Shown in pieces: positions 23,301-34,100 of a stretch of 64,000 nt of DNA; position 1 is the first letter of the stretch; each line of letters begins with the position of its first letter. The notes beneath the pieces are model-generated. The model was not told the origin of the DNA. It saw only the letters and a list, made by a program, of their open reading frames with translations, and ran no database searches. Both the position numbers and the translations under genes were made by a program. The stretch is from Trichopria drosophilae (lineage: Eukaryota > Arthropoda > Insecta > Hymenoptera > Diapriidae): contig CM059587.1 of the NCBI GenBank assembly GCA_030407085.1, positions 31,593,001 through 31,657,000 of the forward strand. Reading direction: 5' to 3'.

Positions 23301-24102
23301 AGCCCAAAAATGAATCTGTGCCTTTTAGGAATTATAAGAAGAATAACAATTACGTGTTAATCGCGGGCAGCTCTGAATGAAATTGATTATTAAAGTCGAT
23401 GATTTAATTTTGCAAAAAGAAAAAATTGGAGCTCAAACAGTGGTTATGTGCCGTTTAGAAATGATTTTTATTAATAATCTATTAATAACAATTACGTGCT
23501 CATCGCCTGCAACAACGAATGAAGTTGATTATTAATGTCGATAATTTAATTTTTCAAAAGGAAAAGATTGGAGCTCATACAGTGGTTCTGTGTCGTTTAG
23601 TAATGATTTTTATTAATAATTTGTTAATAACAATTACGCGCTAATCGCGTGCAACTCTAAATGTAGTTATTATTAAAGCCGATGATTTAATCGTGCAATT
23701 GGAAAAAATTGGAGCTCAAAAAATGGTTCTGTGCCGTTTAGACATGATTTTTATGAATAATTTGTTAACAATAATTACGGGCTAATCTCGAGCAACTCTG
23801 ATTGATGTTGATTATTAAAGTCGATAATGTAATTTTGCAAAAAGAAAAAATTTTAAGCAAAAACAGTGGTTCTGTGTCGTTTAGAAATGATTTTTCAGAA
23901 CAATTCCACCCAGGGGCTTCAAAAGGAAAAAGAGATGCATCTTACGACTTTGTACAAATCCATGCTTTCTGATTTTAAATCCAAGTACTTTTTAAAAAAC
24001 TGTCGATCCCTTAATTTTAAATCTTATATTCTTTTTAAACTTTTATATTCTCATTACACAATTTAGAAAATATTTTCCAGGGTTTCGAAACATATGAAAC
24101 GT
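20376..24102. mobile_element. 3.7-kb foldback element with ~141-bp subterminal repeats
   Basis: Terminal arms of about 190 bp (20376-20565 and the complement at 23907-24102) begin ACGTTTCATATGTTTC and are flanked by TA on both sides. Interior to these, ~141-bp units containing CACAGAACCACT...GAGCTCCAATTTTTTC recur at about 20627, 20767, 20909, 21050, 21194, 21335, 21476 and 21619, again at 22738-23220, and in opposite orientation at 23228-23900. No transposase was recognised. Confidence 0.75.
21738..22727. repeat. Unrelated insert inside the foldback array, possible decayed piggyBac-type element
   Basis: It interrupts the 141-bp array. The left end reads TTAACCGCCCC; the right end reads GACGTTAATGGG then ATAA, resembling decayed TTAA/CCC ends. 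Inside is a hairpin (22133-22180 with 22238-22283) around AGAATCATCC. Weak minus-strand frames near 21760-22060 include a Cys-rich segment (KKCNLHVCKNC) that might be a transposase tail. I do not consider that established. Confidence 0.35.
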
Positions 24103-24104
24103 TA

Positions 24105-24685
24105 TTTTCTACATGAATGCCTAACCTGCAATATAATCATTTTTTGATTCATTACAAATTCGAATCAAAAGTTTTAATTTTCCTTTCGAAACCGAAAACC
24201 AGTGGCAGGTTAGACATTGGAATCCGATCGATATTTTTGACAGTCTCTTTCGAACTTTCCGCTGCTTCGCTAGAAAACAATTGCGCGGTTTATGGACGAT
24301 GTGCATTTTCTTCGTATTTATTCTCAACATGCACCGACAATACTACCATTGCGATAATCGCAAAGGTCTTTTCCTATTGGTTCATTTCAATGCTGAATAA
24401 CTTGAAAACGGTAGCTTGAAAATATTTTCGGCAAAGGAACTTTCATTTCAGAATTTTACGCTCTATCTGCTGGTAAACGGGGTTCAATAGGTTGAGAAAC
24501 ACGGTGTATAACAATTTATTTATTTTCATATAAACATGTAACAGAATGAAACTTCGCATGTAACTTGTATAACTCAATACAATACGATCGCATGTAATTA
24601 GCACTGACGCGTTACAATTTATGCGGGTTCACCATACTTTTCACGCAATAACACGCATTCCACACAATTCGCCAAGTCGAATCTA
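24105..24685 (-). other. Post-pol 3' region of the BEL/Pao remnant
   Basis: AT-rich sequence between the end of the integrase frame (about 24685) and the foldback element. No ORF of note. It is consistent with the short stretch between pol and the polypurine tract, which now lies 3.7 kb further on. Confidence 0.4.
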
Positions 24686-25819
24686 GGATCCGTCGTGTTT
24701 GGCAAAAGAAATTATTTTCGAAGCCGATCGAACAATTGTACCTTTCGACGTCCTAACCAATACGACTCGTACTCGCCCGTCATTTCCGGGTTTTACTTTT
24801 TCGATATATAACGCCTTTTCTCCACACGTTTCGCGGTCCCGGTTCGTCAACAACCAATACTAAGTCTCCGACCGATAAGTTTGAAACCTCCCGAACCCAT
24901 TTCTTCCTAGGTAGTAATGTTGGCAGATATTCCATTAACCATCGTTTCCAACGACGCCTAATGTCATTTTCATACCGAGTTAGAGACAATTGTCCTGACG
25001 AACTACCAATCAAGAAATGGTTCGGAGTAAATGCCTGCTGGTCCCTCGGATCGGGCGGTACGTGAGTCAATGGCCGCGAATTTACAATGTGTTCGATTTC
25101 GGCTAACACCGTAATTAGCGTTTCTTCCCGAACAATTTGGTTCTTTAAAATTATGTTTCGAGACGATTTAATGGAACGTATCGACCGTTCCCATGCTCCC
25201 CCCATATGGGGAGATGATGGGGGAATGAAATGCCATTGCATTCGTTTGTTAGCCGCATATCTACTTAAAATGTCCTGGTCTATATTCCAAATCGCTTCTT
25301 TCAATTCGATATTTGCCCTATGAAAATTCGTTCCGTTGTCGCTATATAAAACTAACGGTTGCCCACGCCGAGCTGTCATTCGGCGAATAGCCATTATTGC
25401 CGAATGTGCGCTTAACGAATTTGCAAGCTCAATATGCACCGCGTGGACTGTTAAACATGTAAATATCACCCCCCACCTTTTTTCCCGGCGTCTACCTATT
25501 TTGAGAAAAAGCGGACCGAAATAGTCTATGCCGCAATAACTAAATGGCCGCAGACCATGAGATACACGAGCTTTTGGAAAATCTGCCATTAACGGCTGTT
25601 GTGGTTTCGAGCGGGTTATTTTGCAAGTTGCGCATTTCGCAACAATTGATCGCAGGGAATTTCTTACTTTAGTTACCCAAAATCGTTGCCTAATTTCATT
25701 GATAACTGTTTCGTTCCCACCGTGATTCATATCTTCGTGATAGTTTTTTATAAGCAATCTAACTTCGTAGTGTGACCCGTCGAGAATCGCCGAAGTGTTT
25801 GCAAAATTTTCTAAGTTAA
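24686..25819 (-). pseudogene. BEL/Pao retroelement pol, integrase region
   Basis: A minus-strand frame with an HHCC zinc-binding segment (HEDMNHGG ... CATCK), integrase core landmarks (IDYFGPL, SDNGTNF, GGAWERSIRSIK) and a BEL-type tail (LVVDEPGPRNVWRKG). A frameshift at about 24790 moves the last ~35 codons to another frame, ending near 24685. The 5' side is cut by the TA-flanked element at 25822. The element is old, damaged and non-functional as it stands. Confidence 0.85.
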
Positions 25820-25821
25820 TA

Positions 25822-26678
25822 CCCACATAGAAATAAAATCTCCAGAATATCCCCAGAATGTCACAAACGTTACAATTGAAATATTGCAATTGCAACATCT
25901 TCAGAATATTCTGAAAATATCTCAAACAAAATGTTGCAAATGAGATATTCTGATAACATTTCATTTGAAACATTCTATATGTATAATTCTCAGAATATTC
26001 TAGAGATGTAGTATTCGAAATGTCTCACGACATTTCAAACTTGATGTCAACCGAACGTTGCTCAGGAAATGTTGCAGAACATTGCAGATGAGACATTCTG
26101 GAAATATTTAATTCGCGATATTCTACACATATGGTTCTTAGAATATTATGGAGATAATGCAGTGCATTTCTAGATATAATCTTGTTCACGCTATAATAAT
26201 ATACATGCGACCATAGCGTAGTGGTTAAGACGTCAGCGTAGTAAACGGAAGACCCGGGTTCGATTCTCCGTCGGAGTAAATTATTTTCAGATTCATAGAT
26301 TTATTTGCGAGCGAAATTGTATAACTATATTCCGTAATATCATATATAACGAAACATACATAATAATAAAAATCAAATTAAATATCTATAATAATTCGTT
26401 CTATTTTTGAAGCTTTCTTTATGGCCGAAATGTCTTTAGAATGTCAAAAGAATATCTGCAGAGCAACTCCAGAATATATATATGTTGTATCACAGAATAA
26501 ACTCAGAACGTCTCTACAATGTCTCTAGAATATTCCAGATGTCACCAGAATATCAAAAAAGCGGACATAAGATGTTCTGGGGATGTCTTTAGAATATTCC
26601 TGATAACATCTCCAGAATATTAATGTCTCAAAAGTAATATTATGGAAATGTCGTCGGGATATTTCTCTTCTATGTGGG
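25822..26678. mobile_element. TA-flanked inverted-repeat element carrying a tRNA-like segment
   Basis: 857 bp with ends CCCACATAGAA and TTCTATGTGGG, flanked by TA (25820-25821 and 26679-26680) in the BEL pol frame. The interior is a ladder of short AGAATAT / GAATGTC motifs (CCAGAATATC and similar) and has no ORF. It resembles a mariner-like or related TA-targeting MITE. Confidence 0.8.
26209..26278 (+). repeat. tRNA-like segment with pol III box A and box B motifs
   Basis: TAGCGTAGTGG matches box A and GGTTCGATTCTCC matches box B at tRNA spacing. Acceptor and T stems pair poorly and no clear anticodon stem forms, so a SINE head or tRNA pseudogene captured inside the TA-flanked element is likelier than a tRNA gene. 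Confidence 0.6.
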
Positions 26679-26680
26679 TA

Positions 26681-28840
26681 TCGCTTACTCTGCCTCTTAA
26701 ACGTAAAATACCGTGCGCGTCTAGAAATGGTGCTAGTTTTAGAATCTTACTTCGATTTCATACCTGTCTATTCGCTTTTAAGTCACAAATTTCATTAGGA
26801 AAACACGATTGTTGTATGGCACGTATCCTAAGTGTTTCAGCTTTTTCTATATGCTTTACCGACAGCTGAGAATCATTCGTACGTTTCCATTTTTCTACCG
26901 CGAATAACAACGTTGCTGTTGCACCGATTAGTCGTTTCCATTTCGAAAATCTGTCGCCACTCGGGATAGGTAGTGTCGCTGTTTCCGAATGTACTACGAG
27001 CCCTGTGAAATTTTTCCGTTTTCCCGTGTTGTTAATTCGCTTAGCTCGACGGGAGACTGCGTTTCGCACATTGGCCATTCTGATTCGCGTAATTTCAAAA
27101 ATTTAGGCCCTTTTAACCACTGTTCGCGTCTCTCATTATTGAATGAAATGTATTTCGTCGCGCTATCGGCCGGGTTTAGGGCTGACGGCACCCATTTCCA
27201 TTCAACCGGTGACGTATTTTCGCAAATTTCAGGAATTTTGGAAACTTCGAGCGTCCGAATTTATCCAGAATAATACTGTTCGCGAATCGGACCAAAATAC
27301 ACGCCGCGAAATTATAAAATCATGTTCTTTTACAAAGGTTTGTGCCAGCCTACTACCTATCAGTGCAGCTTGCAGTTCTAATCGAGGAATAGAGGTGGGT
27401 TTTAAGGGAGCGACTCGCGATTTTGCGATGACGTTTCTATTTCATCGGCCGACGAATCGCCAAAATGCAACGGTCGCGTAAGCCCCTGAGCCGGCGTCGC
27501 AAAAAACGTGCAATTCTATTTTCGTATTTTCATTTCGCGATAATGAGTAACACCTTGGAATCGCGATTTTATGAATTTGTGGGATATCGGATAACCATTT
27601 TTTCCATAATTCGTTATCGTCATCGCGTAAAGGGTCATCCCAACCGATCGCGCTTACCCACACTTTTTGCATAATCATTTTGGATTGAACTATTAATGGA
27701 GAAAGGATGCCTAATGGGTCAAAAATTGACATGACTATTCTTAAAAATTCGCGTTTGGTCGGTTTGCGAGTACCGTTTAAAATATCTTGTGGGACCAATG
27801 TGCCTTTTAATTTGAAACCGAGTGTATCATTTTTATTATCCCATATTAGCGCACTCAATTTTCGGAATGGAGTCAAGAATTTTAATATGGTTAGATACCC
27901 AGCCATGAAACATGAACCCGTCTTTTTTATTTATTTCTCGAATATCTCGAATAGTAGATCTCGCTTCGCTGACGGCATCGCAACTGACGAGTAAGTCGTC
28001 CATGTACGATTGCCATTTAATTTTATCAACGGCTACGGGGTTTTCCTCGGACCAACTCTCAGCGTTTTTATTTTTAACAAAAATCGCGCTACAGGGAGAT
28101 GCTTTTGAACCGAACAGAAGCGTGGTCATTCTGTATTCATTCAGTGGGCTTTTTCTATCCACTCCCCTCCATAGGAAACGTTGCGCGTCTCGATCTTCCG
28201 GTTTTAATTTTACTCGTAAAAACATGTCGCTAATATCGCTTTTGTAAGCGATTTTTCCTGCCTAAACCTCATGATTACTCCGATTAGCGATTACAGTAAA
28301 TCTATTCCTGCCAATAAATTGTCATTAAGACTTACGCCAGCGAATTTCGCCGCGGCGTCAAACACCAATCTGATCTTGCCCGGTTTGTTGGCATTAGTCA
28401 CTCCGAAATGTGGCAAATACCATGTTCGTCCTATCGGCGGAGTAGTATGCAGTTTTTCCGCGTACCCGAGATCGATGAATCTTGCCATTTCCGCGTAATA
28501 CATTTTCGCGTACGTCGAATCTTTGTCTAACCTAGCTTCAATACTTTTTAACCGTTTCAACGCACCTAGTTTATTATCCGGAAGTTTGAAATTGTCCGTT
28601 CTCCAGAGTAACCCCGTTTCCCAGCAAGATCCGCACCTATCGGTAGTCGTATTTTAGACGCGCTACGTTCTTCGACAGTTACTCGATTACTAACCGTAAT
28701 ACCTAACGCGTCGATTTGAAACGAATTTTTCACTAATACATCTATAGTTCATCATTAGGCGACTTTAGTTTTTCATTTTCGATATCGGTTATCGTGAGCG
28801 CGTACTGAACATTTTTAGAAAATTTAGCTTTGCTCACACT
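26681..28840 (-). pseudogene. BEL/Pao retroelement pol, reverse transcriptase and RNase H
   Basis: The minus strand reads RT N-terminal blocks (28291-28560, RTWYLPHFGV, KIRLVFDAAA), the RT core with SYMDDLLVS (catalytic YMDD at 27995-28006), the BEL-typical FDPLGILSP block (27600-27760), an RNase H-like VFCDAGSGAYATV (about 27480) and SALNPADSATKY (27150-27190), then a pre-integrase stretch. The segments lie in several frames, with at least four frame changes, so it is a dead copy. Confidence 0.85.
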
Positions 28841-28848
28841 ACCGTGAG

Positions 28849-29340
28849 CTATACCCATCCTAACGGAGTATGAGTTACGCAGGGAAGCCCTTTGAACCCT
28901 GGATAACTCTCGGAAGATGTTAGAAAATGTGCATTATCTTGCCCGATTAAAATTGAAGGTTTGCCCTCTTTATATGACTTTACTACAATATTTTGTTCTC
29001 GAGAAATCTCTTTGACTGTTGTGTCACTTAGCGACTGCGATGGAAGCATCAAGTTATCTACGGTATGTATACCGGAAATATCGTAAATCGCGTCATCTCC
29101 CCATATCTTTAAACTTACCCTTTGGCTGTTTATTTTTAAAATGGAATTTGGCGATTTCCAATTTTTTCTTCCTGCTAAGGAAAGCGACATAGTAGGGGCC
29201 GGATACTCCGATTTTTCTAGCTACGTCCGCGTCGATGAGCGATATCGTGGACCCATCGTCCAAAAGAGCGAGTGTATGATAATTTAAATTATTTCCGATG
29301 AGGGTCACTGGTATAATTTTCAATAATATTTCGCGTTCGC
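28849..29340 (-). pseudogene. BEL/Pao retroelement aspartic protease region
   Basis: The minus strand contains TLALLDDGSTISLID, an aspartic protease active-site-like motif (usually D-S/T-G, here D-D-G). Downstream is a continuation with TVDNLMLPSQ and PSILIGQDN, as in BEL/Pao protease domains. A frameshift lies between about 29093 and 29190. Confidence 0.75.
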
Positions 29341-29344
29341 CTAG

Positions 29345-29575
29345 TCATAATGAGGATATGTTTTGGTTAGAACCTACTCGACTTAATGCACGCTGCTTCG
29401 ATAGGTTACGTTTTTGATTGGTATTTGCTAATCGTGTTTTTTTATTCCAATTTCCGGATGGTTCGAAACGTCTTTTGTTAGAGGAATGGATATTTCCGTC
29501 GTTATTTAAATTCTGTCGATCAGTCGCGTTTATACCTATTTCTGAAAGGAGGGGATGCCAATGATTTTAAAGAAA
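29345..29575 (-). pseudogene. BEL/Pao gag-pol linker, 5'-truncated end
   Basis: A basic, Asn-rich frame begins with a HWHPLL segment that resembles the last half of a BEL gag zinc knuckle. Upstream of about 29575 the similarity ends, so most of gag and the 5' LTR are missing. Confidence 0.45.
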
Positions 29576-31181
29576 CAATTTTCAAGAATTGCAGTCATTC
29601 ATTTAAATACTTTATTTTGTTTCAATTTTGTAAAATATAAATACATTTAGGGTAAAATAAATAGTTAATAAATGCGTTACTCTAGTAGAAAATAAACGTG
29701 CAAAATACGCATAGCGCTAGGTAGCACCACACATTTTTTCTACTAGGGTACAAGTTATGTTTCGCCTGGGATTTTACGAAAAGTAAACCTGATAAAAAGA
29801 AATTAAAATTCAATAATGTAACATTTAATTAGAATATATTACATAAATAATAAATAAATTTTCATTTCCGATTTCATTTAATAATTGTAGCACTTATCGG
29901 ATTCAAAAACGTCGTATGTCCATTTGAAATGGAGTTACGACTTTTTTAACTCGTACTATGGAGATACGGCCTTTTTTAACGTGTTTTCGCAAGCCGAAGA
30001 TGCGAGTTTCGAATAGAAACTCCAATTTATGGACATACGGCCTTTTTTAACCAAATTGAGCAAATAAAACGGAATTTGCAATAGATAAATTATTGTTTTT
30101 TATAAATAGTAATCAATATTTACATTATTTTCTTTCAGAAAATGATGTATTTTGCTTCAAGGATGCTGATTATAATTTTATATCATTTTCACAAAAAATG
30201 GAGATTCGACTTTTCTTCCGACGTACGGCAGTATATCTATCGGGTCATAAAATACATGTTTCCGAGTAATGCCTGATCGATGCTTGATAACAGGCTATTT
30301 CATCATGGCAGGATGTACTTTAAATTATAGTTCATTTTTGTTCGATCCCAAAACTTTTCGAAAAGGGCAGCCAAGTTTTTGACAAGCCAGTGGTAGAATG
30401 TTTGGAATAAGGGACTAAACGCATATTATCGATGTTATTGTATTGATTTTTAAAGTTCATTAAATAGTTGTTAATATTTGTCATTAACTCGTAGTTTTAT
30501 TAAAGAAATGCTTAGAATTATGGTGCATGAATTAATTTCAATTTAAATAAGTTTTTCAAAGGACTAAGTGCTGTTAAGAGTTTATATAAAGGATCGTCGG
30601 TAATCCCTATACGAAAAATGCCCGTTTTCGGTAGTTCGATATTTGAAACTTGTTCGTTTCTTCGTGAGAAAGAACTTGGAATTTTTTAACGATTTCAATG
30701 CTTTTTTGTGAAAAGAACATCGTCTACAATTATCTGTAATAATTTGTGATAACCTTCTTTGTTATGTTAATAAGAACTTGGCGACTTTTTTTTACACACA
30801 GTGTTTTTGGGGGGATTATACCTACAAGACTTTCTTTGCATATGTATCCACCGCTTTTAATTTTGCCCTGTCTTTATTCCATCTGCCTTTGCTTTTCGCA
30901 TAAAGATAATTAGACAAAAATAAAGATGGAAGAAGTAAAGACGGAAAGAATTAAAAACGTGGGTGTATATTTTTCCGAATACTTTCTTTATATGGTTTTT
31001 GTTTTAAAATGTTGCGAATGCCGGAAACCAGATGGCGCGAGCGATGATAGTCACATACACAACAATGCAACAATTTTGACGTTTCTTCGGACAGAGGATT
31101 CTAACCTCAATTGGGATAGAGAGTCGATTAAACAACCGGATTTGATTTATTCTCTCAAATTTCGTAAATGAAATTTACAAA
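29576..31181 (+). promoter_or_regulatory. COG2 upstream region with unassigned repeats
   Basis: No convincing gene. At 29905-30060 there are three copies of an ACGGCCTTTTTTAAC-like motif. An 81-codon frame at 30926-31171 shows no family. The final ~250 bp must hold the COG2 promoter and 5' UTR; no TATA box could be chosen with confidence. Confidence 0.4.
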
Positions 31182-34100
31182 ATGTCAGAGGAAAATTTTG
31201 TACCACCAAAAGCTCCAAAAGATCTTTGTTTCAGCGAATTGGATTTCGTTCAGGTAATCAATGATGTCTCGAAAATTGTACACGTCAGTAATTCGCCCTA
31301 TTATCCTAACCTGTAATATGCAATTTTAAGAATTCTTTACTTTTTCGTTAAAAAATTTATTCATAAAAGAAGACTTGATTTCAATAACATTTTCAATTAA
31401 TTCTTAAAAAATTATGTATACTGTAAACAGCGATGAATTTGTACATTAGTAAACCGAAGCGCATTGCATCTGTGCAAATAATTTGGTTCGTTGTGTTCTG
31501 ATATAATATACGTTCATATCTCAATCAAAGTCAACATTTATGCACTTTATTAAATCTAATGATCCAGTGCAATTTCAGTATCAGATTGATGGGATCGATT
31601 TAGTTCGTTCTGTAACTATTAGGGACTTAGGTGTCACTTTTGATAATTCTTTAACTTTTTCTAACCATTTAGAATATGTTATAAGAGTAGCCAACAGGAG
31701 TTTAGGTTTTCTTTTTAGATCAACAAAGCTTTTCACTGACTGTCAGGCTATAATTCACATTTTCAAAAGTATAGTTCTTCCCCATTGTATATATGCATAA
31801 AAAATTTGGTGCCCTTATTTGAAATACAACAGTGGATTGGAAGCGATTTAGAGGAAGTTTTTAAGATTTCTATCGCTTAAAACTGATAATCCTATGCATT
31901 GGTTCTTACACGAATATGAATTTTTTATTTACGCACAATACAATCAATTTATGAATGTAGAAACTCCCTTTTAATCTATAAGGTCACGTTCGACTCCTTT
32001 AACGCTCAAGAAATTGCTGATTTATTCTCTCTTCGGACAGAATCTTATGCACATCGAGTACATTGTCCACTTTCTGAGGTTCAATGTAAATCGAGCAGAT
32101 TTTATTTCTCTATGATAAATAGAATCACTCGTCTGTGGAATAATCTGCCTGAGGAAATAAGATCTGCTCGATCTTTATCACAATTTGTATTTAGATGTAA
32201 GATTTATAAGTCTGAATATTATGATTGAACATGGGCGTCCGCAGGATTATTTCCAGGGGGGGGGGGGGGCAATATTAAATACAGTAGGACCTCTCTTATT
32301 CTAATTAGTAAAGTTTTTCAAGATGGCGCCGACCTCTCTTATTCTAATTTCCCCCTTACCCCCACTTACTTTGCTTGCGAGCTTGTGATTCGTGGACAAT
32401 ATTTTTCGTTGACTTTTCGTGTGATAGTGGGAGAAGACTTGTGGGGGAACGATTAGAATAAGAGAGGCTGGACAATTAGAATAAGTGAGGTTCGAATAGG
32501 AGAGGTCCTACTGTATGCAACTATATGTTAATAGAAGTTACACAGACTAATAAATATACAATGTCGGGTCCGGGGGGGGGGGGGGCAACTGCCCCCTCTT
32601 GCCCCTACATGTGGACTCCCTTGTGATTGAATATAAGATTGTATCAAGTGACCATTATTATTATTATTTTTTTGTAACAAGGGCATTTATGTCTGTTAAT
32701 ATACTAATAAATAAATATTTTAGAAAGTTTTCGACGTCGATGTCTTTCTTCAAGAACATCGGAAAAATGTGACACTGGAAAGAATGCGGGATGATCTTGG
32801 AGTATATTCGAAAACTTTAAGATCAGCGATGATCGAGTTAATTAATCGAGACTATGCAGATTTTGTTAATCTTGCCAGTAACTTAATTGGTTTAGACACA
32901 GCCATTGAATATTTAGAAAGGCCATTGGGTCAGTTGAAGGAAGAAGTTATGGTAAATCAACATTGACAATTTCGTTGACTTTTTCTGAAACATTTATTAA
33001 ACTTCTATTTTTACGTCGCAGGAAATTCTTCAGTGTTTGGATGATGCAATAAATGAAATGTCCACAAATTTATGCAAACGTCAACAAATCCGAACCAGAA
33101 AAAAACTTATAAATAATTTAATACGAATCAATAAATCAATTGATAAACTATACCGGATTCTTAACATAGGTAGCGTTAGCGATCGTCTGGTAAATCCTGA
33201 CATACTTATAAGAGCGTCTCTTGAATTCATTCAGTTAAATTACAATGCAAATCAATGTAAATCGCACCTTCCGCCTAAGCAACAAGAGGTACGAAATATT
33301 TTTTACATTTTTGTAATCTTAGAATTTATAAATATTTTATTACAAATTTCTTGCAGAAAATTGTAGAAATCGAACAGTATCTTATAAGCAATTTAAACGA
33401 GTTACTTGTAAAATACATAAATGACAAAAACGAAGCCTTATTAATGCAATGTTTAAATATCTACAACGATCTTCAAAAATTCGAAGAAGCAGAAAATATT
33501 GTTAGAAAAAAAATTGTGCTACCTGTCGTAGAAAGTATTATTAGCGAAAACAATTTACAAAGTGAATTGCTCGGTCTTAAGGGAATTTATCAGAAGTTGG
33601 ATAAAGTTTTTGACGAATCTTTGAAAAATCTTCTTAACATCACTATGTGCCCCGATAGGTAAGTTTTGAAAACACAATATTTAATTCCGAATAATAATGT
33701 CGATATTAATCTAATTATTTTTCAGTGCCTCTATAAAAGGCTTTAACTTTCTAGTCAACAGTTTTTGGGTTGAGGTAGAAGAAAGAATCGAAAACTATTT
33801 ATCGATAATCTTTGCTCCAGGAAACCCAGATCTATTTCATAAGGTAACTTTTAAAATTTCTGAAAACCGAATAAAACATTAATTAATAATTTATTTTAGA
33901 GATACATCGAAACAATAGAGTTTCTTCTTAAACTTGAAAAGAGATGTGGCACACCAGAAAATGTAAAGCTTTTAAAAAGTCACTCGTTTTATCAACGTTT
34001 CATAACTAAGTGGAACTTGCCAGTTTATTACCAAATTCGCTTTCAAGAAATTGCTGGAACTGCTGAAAGTATTTTTTGTGGAAATATTTCTTCGCATTCC

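Larger units (their letters stand above)
31510..32720 (+). pseudogene. CR1-group LINE 3' fragment in COG2 intron 1
   Basis: A damaged RT C-terminal region (TIRDLGVTFDNSLTFSNHLEYV, NRSLGFLFRSTK) similar to the LINE at 54054-57737 but with stops and frameshifts. It is interrupted by a hAT MITE (32230-32623). After that the 3' UTR resumes and ends in a GGGCATTTATGTC hairpin-like tail and TAATAAATAAATA. This tail runs straight into the COG2 exon 2 acceptor. Confidence 0.8.

Noticed and set aside
26209..26278. Possible functional tRNA gene
   Set aside because: Boxes A and B are good, but acceptor and anticodon stems do not pair and it lies inside a MITE; kept only as a tRNA-like segment.
30926..31171. 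81-codon open frame just upstream of COG2
   Set aside because: No recognisable domain, no downstream splice continuation, and it overlaps where the COG2 promoter/5' UTR must be.
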